The notes under the pieces: model-generated
Database searches by the model: none
The model's input: the letters and a program-made list of their open reading frames with translations, nothing else
What the model was told of the DNA's origin: nothing
Translations under genes and position numbers: made by a program
Assembly (NCBI GenBank): GCA_022820025.1
Contig: JAJEGF010000025.1
Coordinates: 62,001-126,000 of the forward strand
DNA: 64,000 bases
Direction of reading: 5' to 3'
DNA from: Chloroflexota bacterium
Lineage (GTDB): Bacteria > Chloroflexota > UBA11872
In this document: one piece after another, positions 11,598-19,154 of the stretch
Layout: each line of letters opens with the position of its first letter
Numbering within the stretch: the first letter of the stretch is position 1

Positions 11598-12535
11598 CAG
11601 TGCGTTCCTGTCAGCAAGAGATAGAGGATGGCCATGCGTACGGCTACTCCGTTGGTCACTTGTTCGGTAATCACCGACTGCTCGCCGTAGGCGACTTCGG
11701 ACGAGATTTCGATGCCCTGGTTCATGGGTCCCGGGTGCATGAGCAGAACCTGGCGGTCGGCGCGACGAAGGCGGGCGGGCGTGATGCCCCAGCGCCGCGC
11801 ATATTCGCGGAGATCGGGCAGCAGGCCGCCGGCCATGCGCTCCTTTTGAATGCGAAGAGCCATCACGACGTCGGCGCCGTCAATGGCGCGGTCAAGGTCG
11901 TATTCCACCCGAACCATGCCATCGCCGTTCAGCAGGTCACCGAAGTCGGGCGGTAGCACGGTGGGCGGGCCGCTGAGATAGACGTGCGCGCCCATGCGGG
12001 CGAAGGCCCAGATGTCAGAGCGGGCGACCCGGCTGTGCAGCATGTCGCCCACGATGACCATCTTCAGCCCTTCCAGGTCGCCGGCGTGTTCACGGACCGT
12101 GAACAGGTCGAGGAGGGCCTGGCTCGGATGGCCGCGCAGGCCGTCGCCGGCGTTTACCACCCCGCAGTTCAGGTGACGAGCAGCCAGGTCGGGCACACCC
12201 GCGCATGCATGGCGAATGATCACCATGTCGGCGCCGAGCGCCTGGATGGTGTGGAACGTGTCAACGAGAGACTCGCCCTTTTCGACGCTGCTACCCGAGG
12301 CAGCGACGTTGACGACATCCGCGCTCAACGACTTGCCGGCCAATTCAAACGAGACGCGCGTGCGAGTGCTCGGCTCGAAGAACATGTTGACGATGGACTT
12401 GCCGCGCAGGGTCGGCACCCGCCGGATCGGACGGTCGAGCACCTGACGCATTGACACTGCGGTATCGAGGACCGTGTCGAACTCGTCGCGGGAGAAGTCG
12501 GCAACGTCGATCAGATGCCTACGATGCAGCGGCAT
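11597..12535 (-). CDS. pyrB: Aspartate carbamoyltransferase catalytic subunit
   Basis: Condenses carbamoyl phosphate with aspartate, the first committed step of pyrimidine synthesis. The 312-residue protein shows the carbamoyl-phosphate loop STRTR at 56-60, the HPSQALLD segment, and the C-terminal [11 protein letters not shown]. Its length matches the catalytic subunit, and no regulatory pyrI is visible. The frame is open upstream for 61 more codons, but these lie inside pyrR. The ATG used overlaps the pyrR end by 17 bases and gives the family N-terminus. Confidence 0.95.
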   Translation of the reverse strand: MPLHRRHLIDVADFSRDEFDTVLDTAVSMRQVLDRPIRRVPTLRGKSIVNMFFEPSTRTRVSFELAGKSLSADVVNVAASGSSVEKGESLVDTFHTIQALGADMVIIRHACAGVPDLAARHLNCGVVNAGDGLRGHPSQALLDLFTVREHAGDLEGLKMVIVGDMLHSRVARSDIWAFARMGAHVYLSGPPTVLPPDFGDLLNGDGMVRVEYDLDRAIDGADVVMALRIQKERMAGGLLPDLREYARRWGITPARLRRADRQVLLMHPGPMNQGIEISSEVAYGEQSVITEQVTNGVAVRMAILYLLLTGTH

Positions 12536-13103
12536 TGGCGACCTCCGGATTGGCGACGATGCGTACGGCGTCTTCGCCGTCCAGTTCCTCCAAGCGCACT
12601 TCCACGTTCTCGTAGAGCGCGGTGGGGACGTTCTTGCCCGCGTAGTCGGCGCGAATGGGCAGTTCCCGGTGCCCGCGGTCCACGACGACGGCCAGCTGGA
12701 TCGTGCTGGGACGCCCAAAGTCGGTCAGGGCGTCCAGGGCGGCACGGGTGGACCGTCCCGTGTGGAGCACGTCGTCAACGAGCACGACGTCGCGGCCGGT
12801 CACATCGACCGGGATGTCGGTTGGGTGCATGGGCGGCGTGGTGGCCCGGCTGACGAGGTCGTCGCGGTACAGCGAGATGTCGACCGCGCCGGTGGGCACC
12901 TGTATGTCCTCGAAGGAGGCGACGGATTCGGCCAGGCGACGCGCGAGGATGGGACCGGGCCGGGGCACGCCCACGAACACCAGGTTGGTCGCGCCGCGAT
13001 TACGTTCGACGATCTCGTGCGCGATGCGAGTCAGGGTTCGGCGCAAATCGTCAGCCGACATGACCAAGCGGCCGCCGCCGTTCACCGCCACGTTGCCTCC
13101 CAT
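12519..13103 (-). CDS. pyrR: PyrR, pyrimidine operon RNA-binding attenuation regulator / uracil phosphoribosyltransferase
   Basis: Binds pyr mRNA when UMP or UTP is abundant and stabilises a hairpin that lets the terminator form; many homologues also convert uracil and PRPP to UMP. The 194-residue protein has the PRPP-binding motif [14 protein letters not shown] at 107-120, plus [12 protein letters not shown] and [13 protein letters not shown], which are very similar to Bacillus PyrR as I recall it. The N-terminus is about 8 residues longer than usual. An in-frame ATG at codon 15 is an alternative start. It is the first gene of the operon and lies directly behind a matching RNA target. Confidence 0.95.
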   Translation of the reverse strand: MGGNVAVNGGGRLVMSADDLRRTLTRIAHEIVERNRGATNLVFVGVPRPGPILARRLAESVASFEDIQVPTGAVDISLYRDDLVSRATTPPMHPTDIPVDVTGRDVVLVDDVLHTGRSTRAALDALTDFGRPSTIQLAVVVDRGHRELPIRADYAGKNVPTALYENVEVRLEELDGEDAVRIVANPEVANAAAS

Positions 13104-13115
13104 GGCGCGCCGGGC

Positions 13116-13141
13116 AAAAAGAAAGGGCCCGAAAGGCCCCT
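13116..13141 (-). terminator. Rho-independent terminator of the pyr leader attenuator
   Basis: On the minus strand AGGGGCC, a TTTCG loop and GGCCCTT form a 7-pair stem (one G-U), followed by a run ending TCTTTTT. It lies only about 12 bases before the pyrR start codon, so it can stop transcription before the operon. Its 5' arm is shared with the antiterminator, as attenuation requires. Confidence 0.88.
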
Positions 13142-13206
13142 AATCCGCCAGACACGGCACGCCGCCAGAAGCAGCCTTTCCGCCTCGCCGGACTGGATTA
13201 AAGGCT
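13137..13206 (-). promoter_or_regulatory. PyrR-responsive attenuator leader (PyrR-binding hairpin plus antiterminator)
   Basis: Two mutually exclusive structures can be drawn by eye on the minus strand. The first is an anti-antiterminator: AGCCTTT (13206-13200) pairs with AAAGGCT (13179-13173) and encloses a loop containing CAGTCC and GAGGC, the conserved elements of PyrR-binding loops. The second is an antiterminator: CCTTTAATCC (13204-13195) pairs over ten positions, two of them G-U, with GGATTAGGGG (13146-13137). The second structure uses up the GGGG of the terminator stem. When PyrR-UMP holds the first hairpin, the terminator is free to form. This is the standard Bacillus-type logic, with every part present. 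Confidence 0.88.
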
Positions 13207-13212
13207 GGCGCG

Positions 13213-13218
13213 ATTATA
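13213..13218 (-). promoter_or_regulatory. Probable -10 element of the pyr operon
   Basis: A perfect TATAAT on the minus strand sits 7 bases before the PyrR-binding hairpin, so a transcript starting just downstream would begin at the attenuator. I see no good -35 hexamer at 16-18 bases spacing and no extended -10. The assignment rests on the -10 match and its position. Confidence 0.6.
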
Positions 13219-13275
13219 GCGAATGGCTGACGTGTGGGCGTGCTGTGGACGACTCTTCGGAACGGCGAGAGCGGC

Positions 13276-13746
13276 CTAAAGGCCTTCGTCGAGAGCGCCG
13301 AGCACCTCGTTTACGTGTTCCCCGGCATCCACGTCACGGAAGATGCGGCGGACGACGCCGGTGCGGTCCACCAGGACGGTGCTGCGGCGGAAGCGCTCGC
13401 GCGAAAAGGGGCCAAAGCCCTGGCGCACACGAACTCCGTAGTCCGTGGCCACTGTTCCGTCGTCGCTCAGGAGCTCAAAGGCCAGCGCGTTTGCCGACTG
13501 AAAGGTCTTGAGGTCGTCCAGTTCAGCCTTGGCGATCCCAATAACCGTGGCCCGCACCGACCGAAAGATGTCACTCGCATCGCGAAACGATGTTGCAATC
13601 TCGGTGTCAGTACCACCTGAAGCGTTGTCGAGGAATAGGAGCACCAGGTTGGCGCGTCCGCGCCGAGCGAGTAGCGAGAACGACTCGTCTTCCGTGGACG
13701 CGAGCTGGAAATCAGGCGCTTGTACGCCCTCGGACACCGTGGCCAT
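13276..13746 (-). CDS. Peroxiredoxin-like (AhpC/TSA, Bcp-type) protein lacking the peroxidatic cysteine
   Basis: 156-residue thioredoxin-fold protein with the peroxiredoxin frame: an N-terminal APDFQL, a strand LVLLFLD, and a later STVLVDRTGVVRRIF. Where active members carry TPGCTxE, this protein has SGGTDTE, placing Thr46 in the position of the peroxidatic cysteine. The whole protein contains no cysteine, so a thiol peroxidase reaction is impossible. It lies between purA and the pyr promoter on the same strand. The family is clear, but the role is unknown; a structural or ligand-binding role is only a guess. Confidence 0.8.
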   Translation of the reverse strand: MATVSEGVQAPDFQLASTEDESFSLLARRGRANLVLLFLDNASGGTDTEIATSFRDASDIFRSVRATVIGIAKAELDDLKTFQSANALAFELLSDDGTVATDYGVRVRQGFGPFSRERFRRSTVLVDRTGVVRRIFRDVDAGEHVNEVLGALDEGL

Positions 13747-13806
13747 AGGTTCGTCTCCGCCCGGGCGGGATTTCGGCCGCCAGCGTACCGAACGCGGCTG
13801 TCAGGC

Positions 13807-15102
13807 CTACACCGGTGCGAAGGGGTCCTGCAGGATGATGGCGGCGTCGCGGTGGCGGCCGGTGCCGATCAGACCGAGCGGAATGCCGGTGATCTGGCTG
13901 ATGGACTCGACATAGCTGCGGGCATTCGGCGGCAGATCGTCGAGGTCGTTGATCCCCTCGGTCGGGGTCATCCAACCGGGGAACTCCTCGTAGATCGGGC
14001 GGGCACGATCGAATCTGCGCGTATCGGGGGCCAGTTCCGTGCGCTGCCCGTCCAGTTCATAGGCCACGGCGACCTTGATGCGCTCGAGGCCGTCGAGAGC
14101 GTCGACCTTAGTCAGGGCCAGGCGGTCAATGCCGCTGAGGGCGGCGGCGGTGCGCACGGCAACGGCGTCAAACCACCCGCAGCGCCTGGGCCGGCCGGTC
14201 GACGCTCCATACTCACCGCCGGCGACTTCCCGCAGATGGGTGCTCGTCTCATCGAATAGCTCAGTTGGAAACGGTCCCTCGCCCACCGACGACGAGAAGG
14301 CCTTGGCCACGCCCCAGACCTGGTCGAGTTCTCGCGGCGGGATGCCGGCGCCCACGCAAGCGCCACCGGCCGACGGACTGGATGAGGTGACGTAGGGGTA
14401 GTGACCCCAGTCAAGGTCGCGCATGACGCCGAGCTGGCCCTCGAGCAGGATGCGTCGATCTTCGGCCAGCGCCGCGCCTACGATCGGCAGCGTGTCCACG
14501 ATGAGCGGCGCGAGGGTTTCGCCCCACGCGAGGGCCTGATCGATCAGCGCCTGGGGATCCTGCGGCGCCACGCCGTAGCCGTTTTCCAATAGCCGGTTCT
14601 TGGGTTCCAGGATCGCCGGCAGCCATTCCTGCAGAAAGTCGGCGTCGAGCAGGTCGCCCATCCGCACGCCCGATCGGGCCGCCTTGTCGGCATAGGCCGG
14701 GCCGATGCCGCGGAGCGTGGTGCCCTGGGCCAGGTCGCCGCGCTGGGCTTCCTCAGCGGCGTCCAACGCCACGTGGTACGGCATCACGGCGTGCGCGCGC
14801 TCGGCGATCCAGAAGTTGTCGAACGAGAGGCTGGCTCGGGTCTCGAGTTCTTCCAGTTCTTCCAGCAGGGCCGCCGGGTTAATGACGGTGCCGGGTCCAA
14901 GGATGTTCGTGACCTCAGGATTGAAGATCCCGGACGGCGCCAGGTGAAGCGCAAACGTGCCCTGATCGTTGATCACGGTATGGCCGGCGTTGTTTCCGCC
15001 TTGAAATCGGATGACCATCTCCGCGTTTTGGGCGAAGCGATCGACAACCTTGCCTTTGCCTTCGTCGCCCCACTGGGCGCCAAGGACGGCCACGGTGCTC
15101 AT
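13807..15102 (-). CDS. purA: Adenylosuccinate synthetase
   Basis: Joins IMP and aspartate with GTP on the way to AMP. About 431 residues with the N-terminal phosphate loop QWGDEGKGK, the GGNNAGHT segment, and GHYPYVTSSS. The substrate loop reads EGQLG where most relatives have EGAQG, a mild deviation. The frame is open from a GTG three codons earlier, but a GGAAGG ribosome-binding site is spaced correctly for the ATG, which I take as the start. pyrG lies 61 bases upstream on the same strand, so purine and pyrimidine genes are likely co-transcribed. Confidence 0.95.
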   Translation of the reverse strand: MSTVAVLGAQWGDEGKGKVVDRFAQNAEMVIRFQGGNNAGHTVINDQGTFALHLAPSGIFNPEVTNILGPGTVINPAALLEELEELETRASLSFDNFWIAERAHAVMPYHVALDAAEEAQRGDLAQGTTLRGIGPAYADKAARSGVRMGDLLDADFLQEWLPAILEPKNRLLENGYGVAPQDPQALIDQALAWGETLAPLIVDTLPIVGAALAEDRRILLEGQLGVMRDLDWGHYPYVTSSSPSAGGACVGAGIPPRELDQVWGVAKAFSSSVGEGPFPTELFDETSTHLREVAGGEYGASTGRPRRCGWFDAVAVRTAAALSGIDRLALTKVDALDGLERIKVAVAYELDGQRTELAPDTRRFDRARPIYEEFPGWMTPTEGINDLDDLPPNARSYVESISQITGIPLGLIGTGRHRDAAIILQDPFAPV

Positions 15103-15172
15103 GGAAGCCACCTTCCAGGGGGCGTGACGGTGTGGGAACGCATAAGTCTCCGCAATTCTGGGATTGGGGTCG

Positions 15173-16837
15173 TTAGGTGACGGTCTCGGATCTGGATTCC
15201 AGCAGTGAAACCGGCTGACGGCCCTCCGTGTGACGGATTGCCGCCCGAAGTAAGCCGGTGAAGAGTGGATGTGGACGGTTGGGTCGCGAGGCGAACTCCG
15301 GGTGGAATTGGGAGCCGACGAACCAGGGGTGACCCTCGAACTCGATGATCTCGACCAGTTTGCTATCCGGCGAGAGTCCGCTGAAGGTCATGCCTTCCGC
15401 ACGAAGCAACCGGCGGTACCTGTTGTTGAACTCCATGCGGTGGCGGTGACGCTCCCTGATTGAGGGCTGGCCGTAGGCTGCGCGTACCAGCGTGCCCTCG
15501 ACGAGTTCGCACGGCCAGAGGCCGAGACGCATGGATCCACCCATATCGGCCACATCGTAGTACTCGGGCATGGGATGGATCACCGGATGACGAGTGTCGG
15601 GGTTGAACTCAATGCTGTCGCAGTCGTCCGTGCCGAGAACCTTGCGGGCGAACTCAATCACGGCAATCTGCATGCCCAGGCAGAGACCAAGATACGGGAC
15701 CTTGTTGACCCGGGCGTAATGGGCGGCCTGAATCTTGCCTTCGATGCCGCGAGGCCCGAAACCACCGGGCACGATAACCGCCGCCACGCCGTCCAGCAGG
15801 TCAGCCGGGTCGCGGTCTTCGAGATCCTCTGAATCGACCCAGCGGATCACGGGATCGATGCCCAGCGCTATGCCCGAATGGCGAACGGCCTCGATCACGC
15901 TGAGGTAGGAGTCCGCCAGCGAGACGTACTTGCCAACGATGGCCACTTCGAGTTGCGGACGAGGCTCGCGTAGCGCAGCGACGATGCCTCGCCACTCGTT
16001 GAGATCCGGCTTGGCGTCCGGTAGCTGCAGGCTCTCGGCGATGAAGGTGCCCAGGCCGGCGGCCTCGAGAGCCAGCGGCACTTCGTAGATGGTGTCCACG
16101 TCGATATTGGAAATCACAGCACGCGCATCGATGTCGGCAAACAGCGCGATCTTCTCCCGAAGTTCGAGGTTGAGCGGGGCGTCGGATCGACAGATCACCA
16201 CGTCGGGGTGAATGCCGAGTCCCCGAAGCTGCGTCACACTGTGCTGGGTCGGCTTGGTCTTCAGTTCGCCGGTGGCGCCAATGCGCGGGACCAGTGTCAC
16301 GTGCACGTACAGCACGTTTCTGTCGCCCACCTCGCGGCGCATCTGGCGGAGCGCCTCGACAAAGGGAATGTTCTCGATATCACCAACAGTTCCGCCGACT
16401 TCCACGATCACGACGTCGGCATCGTGCGTTTTGCCCACATCGTGGATGCGCGCCTTGATTTCGTCGGTGATATGGGGAATGACCTGAATGGTTCCACCGA
16501 GAAAGTCGCCGCGCCGCTCGCGGCTAATGACCCTGTCGTAGACGCCGCCCGTGGTGAGATTGCTCACCGCCCGGAGGTTCTCGTCGATAAACCGCTCGTA
16601 GTGCCCGAGGTCCAGGTCGGTTTCGGCCCCGTCCACGGTCACGAAGACTTCGCCGTGCTGGAGCGGGCTCATGGTGCCGGGATCCACGTTGATATATGGA
16701 TCCAGTTTCATCACGGAGACCTTGAGCGAGCGACTCTTGAGCAGGCGGCCAATGCTGGCAACGCTGACACCCTTGCCAACGCCGCTAAGCACGCCGCCGG
16801 TGACGAAGATGAACTTCCGCGGCATGTCTCGGCTCAT
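15173..16837 (-). CDS. pyrG: CTP synthase (glutamine-hydrolysing)
   Basis: Aminates UTP to CTP. The 554-residue protein has the synthetase domain first (GGVLSGVGKGV nucleotide loop, then KLDPYINVDPGTM and HGEVFVTVDGAETDLDLGHYE) and a C-terminal class I glutamine amidotransferase with Cys in GLCLGMQ and a catalytic His in SQFHPEF. Length and motifs are complete. An in-frame ATG at codon 5 gives the more usual MPRKFIFVTGG start. It heads a minus-strand run of pyrG and purA, with UTP supplied by the pyr operon 2 kb downstream. Confidence 0.96.
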   Translation of the reverse strand: MSRDMPRKFIFVTGGVLSGVGKGVSVASIGRLLKSRSLKVSVMKLDPYINVDPGTMSPLQHGEVFVTVDGAETDLDLGHYERFIDENLRAVSNLTTGGVYDRVISRERRGDFLGGTIQVIPHITDEIKARIHDVGKTHDADVVIVEVGGTVGDIENIPFVEALRQMRREVGDRNVLYVHVTLVPRIGATGELKTKPTQHSVTQLRGLGIHPDVVICRSDAPLNLELREKIALFADIDARAVISNIDVDTIYEVPLALEAAGLGTFIAESLQLPDAKPDLNEWRGIVAALREPRPQLEVAIVGKYVSLADSYLSVIEAVRHSGIALGIDPVIRWVDSEDLEDRDPADLLDGVAAVIVPGGFGPRGIEGKIQAAHYARVNKVPYLGLCLGMQIAVIEFARKVLGTDDCDSIEFNPDTRHPVIHPMPEYYDVADMGGSMRLGLWPCELVEGTLVRAAYGQPSIRERHRHRMEFNNRYRRLLRAEGMTFSGLSPDSKLVEIIEFEGHPWFVGSQFHPEFASRPNRPHPLFTGLLRAAIRHTEGRQPVSLLESRSETVT

Positions 16838-16892
16838 GCGAAGCCCGTGCGCGCGGACGGAGGGCTTGCGCCGAGGTCGCCGCGTGCGGCCA

Positions 16893-17516
16893 TCAGGCGG
16901 CGCGCGGCGCCAGCACGCGCGTCGCTACCGGCTCGGGAAGGTTGGACGCCGTGACGCCAATTGACGTCTCGGGCGTGGGTTCGGCTTCACTGAGGGCCCT
17001 GGCGGCATCCATCCAGGAGATCCGGCCGTTCTCGGACCGACCAAACGGGATCACGAGGTTGGGTTCGATACGGTTGACGAGTTGGACCACGCGCTCAACG
17101 CCGTCATCCGCATTCACAATCAGCACCTGGGCGGCACCCAACTCCTCGAGCATCGCGGTGGTCATGTCGGACTCGAGGCTGGCGATCACAGCTACGGTGA
17201 CCCGGTCGATGTCAAGCGCAAAGACCGTGCGGGGGGATCCGGCGTCGGGCGCCGGGGATCCGGCAATGCCGTGGAGGTACACGCCGGAAACGTCGTATTC
17301 GCCCGGGCCAGCGGCCACATACGTCTCGCGACCAGCGTGGTTCGGAAGGACCAGGCGTTCGGCGCCGGGCGGCAATTCAGGGTTCGTGATAGCGACCAAA
17401 TCGGCCTTCGGAAATGTGGATTTACGGGTTTGGCCGGAGGTTTGCGGATCGGTGACGAGCGCGCCGTCGCGTCCGCGGAATCGAAAGCAACTGCCCCCGA
17501 CCCACGTGATTTCCAT
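16893..17516 (-). CDS. MBL-fold (UlaG-like) protein with lost metal-binding motifs
   Basis: About 207 residues. The N-terminal MEITWVGGSCFRFRG and the central GPGEYDVSGVYLHGI identify a small MBL-fold family common in Chloroflexota and candidate phyla. Typical members have an SHDHYDH metal loop and a C-terminal VIPMH. Here these read ITNPELPP and VIPFGRS, so both metal motifs are gone. The frame is open for 15 further codons, but the chosen ATG matches the family N-terminus. It sits upstream of pyrG on the same strand, 55 bases away. Probably a non-catalytic member; function unknown. Confidence 0.65.
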   Translation of the reverse strand: MEITWVGGSCFRFRGRDGALVTDPQTSGQTRKSTFPKADLVAITNPELPPGAERLVLPNHAGRETYVAAGPGEYDVSGVYLHGIAGSPAPDAGSPRTVFALDIDRVTVAVIASLESDMTTAMLEELGAAQVLIVNADDGVERVVQLVNRIEPNLVIPFGRSENGRISWMDAARALSEAEPTPETSIGVTASNLPEPVATRVLAPRAA

Positions 17517-17608
17517 GCGCTGCGCAGGCTCCAACGCCTGTCGGTCTCCGAAGCGTAGCATGGTGCCAAGTCGGCGGCTGCCGGGCGATCCCCCGCGTTA
17601 GAATGAGC

Positions 17609-17628
17609 GGCCCCCATGCTGAGGGGCC
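17609..17628. repeat. GC-rich inverted repeat in front of the ABC permease start
   Basis: GGCCCC and GGGGCC flank an 8-base loop and are followed by TTTAT. If it is transcribed toward the permease, the 3' arm covers the GAGGGG that is the best ribosome-binding site for the downstream ATG. It could therefore act as a translational shut-off hairpin or as a weak terminator. The T-run is short. This is seen in sequence only. Confidence 0.45.
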
Positions 17629-17635
17629 TTTATCT

Positions 17636-18478
17636 ATGGGCACCATTGTGGCGAAGGGGCCGTTTGCCCCAGCCCGAAACGTTGTAGCGGCCACGCGCGA
17701 ACTGCTGTCGTACGCCGACTTGCTGCAAAACCTGGTCGTACGCGACCTGAAAGTCCGCTATCGCGGCTCCGTGCTTGGGTTTGCCTGGGCCTTGCTCAAC
17801 CCCTTGCTGATGATGGGTGTCTTCACGCTGGTCTTTCAGGTTCTGGCCAAGACGGATCCGATCGAGCGTTATCCGTTCTTCCTGCTGAGCGCGCTGGTGC
17901 CCTGGCTCTTTACCCAGCATGCGTTGACCACGGCCATGCGCAGCGTCACGTCAAACGCCTTGCTGATCAAGAAGGTCTACTTTCCGCGTGAATTACTGCC
18001 GCTGAGCGCCGTGCTGGCCAGCTTCATCAACTTTGTGCTGGCGTACGCGGTCTTCTGGCTGGTGGCGCTCCCGTTTGGTGTTGGTGTGACTCGGACCATG
18101 CTGGCCGTGCCGCTGGTGATGCTGCTGCACCTGGTCTTTGTGCTGGGGCTCGGCCTGCTGCTGGCGACGGTGAACGTGTTTTTCCGCGACACGGAGCACA
18201 TCGTTGAAGTCGGCATGCTGGCCTGGTTTTTCCTGACACCCATCTTCTATGCCATGTCCATCGTTCCAAACAACACGGTGCTGGGCCTGGACATTCACCG
18301 ATGGGTGTTCATGCTCAATCCAATGGCGACGCTCGTAACGGATTACCGCTATGCGTTTATGTGGGGATTCCCGCCAATCCGCCATTCGCTGGTGACGATC
18401 GTCACCGCGCTGGTGCTGCTGGGCGTGGGATGGTGGATGTTCCGGCGGCTCGCGAGTCGCTTCGCGGAAGAACTCTAG
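17636..18478 (+). CDS. wzm: ABC-2 type polysaccharide export permease (Wzm-like)
   Basis: Membrane half of an ABC exporter that moves lipid-linked polysaccharide across the inner membrane. About 280 residues with the family opening LVVRDLKVRYRGSVLGFAW, roughly six hydrophobic segments, and the periplasmic-side KKVYFPRELLPL motif typical of O-antigen, teichoic-acid and capsule permeases. An ATG 33 bases earlier is in frame but has no ribosome-binding site, whereas this ATG follows GAGGGG by 9 bases. Its ATPase partner lies 0.7 kb downstream, separated by an opposite-strand gene. Confidence 0.9.
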   Translation: MGTIVAKGPFAPARNVVAATRELLSYADLLQNLVVRDLKVRYRGSVLGFAWALLNPLLMMGVFTLVFQVLAKTDPIERYPFFLLSALVPWLFTQHALTTAMRSVTSNALLIKKVYFPRELLPLSAVLASFINFVLAYAVFWLVALPFGVGVTRTMLAVPLVMLLHLVFVLGLGLLLATVNVFFRDTEHIVEVGMLAWFFLTPIFYAMSIVPNNTVLGLDIHRWVFMLNPMATLVTDYRYAFMWGFPPIRHSLVTIVTALVLLGVGWWMFRRLASRFAEEL

Positions 18479-18602
18479 GCCTGATGGGACGACGAGCGTG
18501 GCCGTGGCGCGCAGGCCACCCTGAACGCCCGGCATCACCTCACGATTGCCGCGTTCCGTTTTTCAGGCCGTTCGTATTCGAGGGGTCAGCGTGATCGGCC
18601 GC

Positions 18603-19064
18603 TCAGCGTACCGGGAAGAAGATGTCGGTCCGCCACTTCGACGTGTCGGGCTCGGCACCGGGGTCGGTAACGTAGACCTCCCAGGGCGCACCGGCAGGTT
18701 CGAGCCCTTGCGAACTCATCCACTCGGTCAGCGCCGACCAGGTCTGCGGGAGGCTGTCGTAGGGACCCATGTGCGTGACCGCGGCGACGATTCCGGCGGG
18801 CAACTCGCCGGCTTGAACTCGATCCGTGCCCTCCAGGGCCGACGCCACGGGCATTCCGCATTCGAGGTCCACCGTGCGGCCGTCCATGCTGTGATAGCGG
18901 GAAAAGGGCATACCGGCGGGATTCTGGCCGCATTGTTGAATGTATCCGTAAACCTCGCCGAACAACGATCCCATGACTTCGCTGAGTTCATCCATGGTGC
19001 TGGTGGCTCGGATTCCCAGGATGGGTTGGGATTCAACCTGCCGTGTCTCGAAACTCAGCGACAT
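18603..19064 (-). CDS. GyrI-like/AraC effector-binding domain protein
   Basis: 153-residue stand-alone small-molecule-binding domain of the GyrI/BmrR effector type. The clues are the N-terminal strand FETRQVESQPILGIRA, the YHSMDGRTVDLECGMPV centre, the GIVAAVTHMGPYDSLPQTWSA helix region, and the closing WEVYVTDP...DIFFPV. The start is an ATG preceded by GGGAGGGA at good spacing; a much longer open frame upstream runs antisense through the ATPase gene and is rejected. It lies antisense between the exporter permease and ATPase. No DNA-binding domain is present. The ligand is unknown. Confidence 0.8.
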   Translation of the reverse strand: MSLSFETRQVESQPILGIRATSTMDELSEVMGSLFGEVYGYIQQCGQNPAGMPFSRYHSMDGRTVDLECGMPVASALEGTDRVQAGELPAGIVAAVTHMGPYDSLPQTWSALTEWMSSQGLEPAGAPWEVYVTDPGAEPDTSKWRTDIFFPVR

Positions 19065-19154
19065 CGCGCATCCCTCCCGGTCAGTTGCCGGCTTGGGGCA
19101 GATCAATCTCGGCGCCTGGCTGGCGCAGGTCGACGATCGGACGTCAGAGTCTAA

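Noticed and set aside
13230-13250. Possible -35 hexamer for the pyr promoter
   Set aside because: No hexamer at 16-18 bases from the TATAAT resembles TTGACA.
12474-13511. 345-codon plus-strand open frame across pyrB, pyrR and the leader
   Set aside because: Antisense to genes with clear family motifs; the translation has no recognisable domain and is rich in shadow-frame residues.
16841-16867. AAGCCC/GGGCTT inverted repeat upstream of pyrG, considered as a CTP-responsive attenuator or terminator
   Set aside because: Long 15-base spacer, no T-run and no initial G-rich slippage site; pairing of this length is expected by chance in GC-rich DNA.
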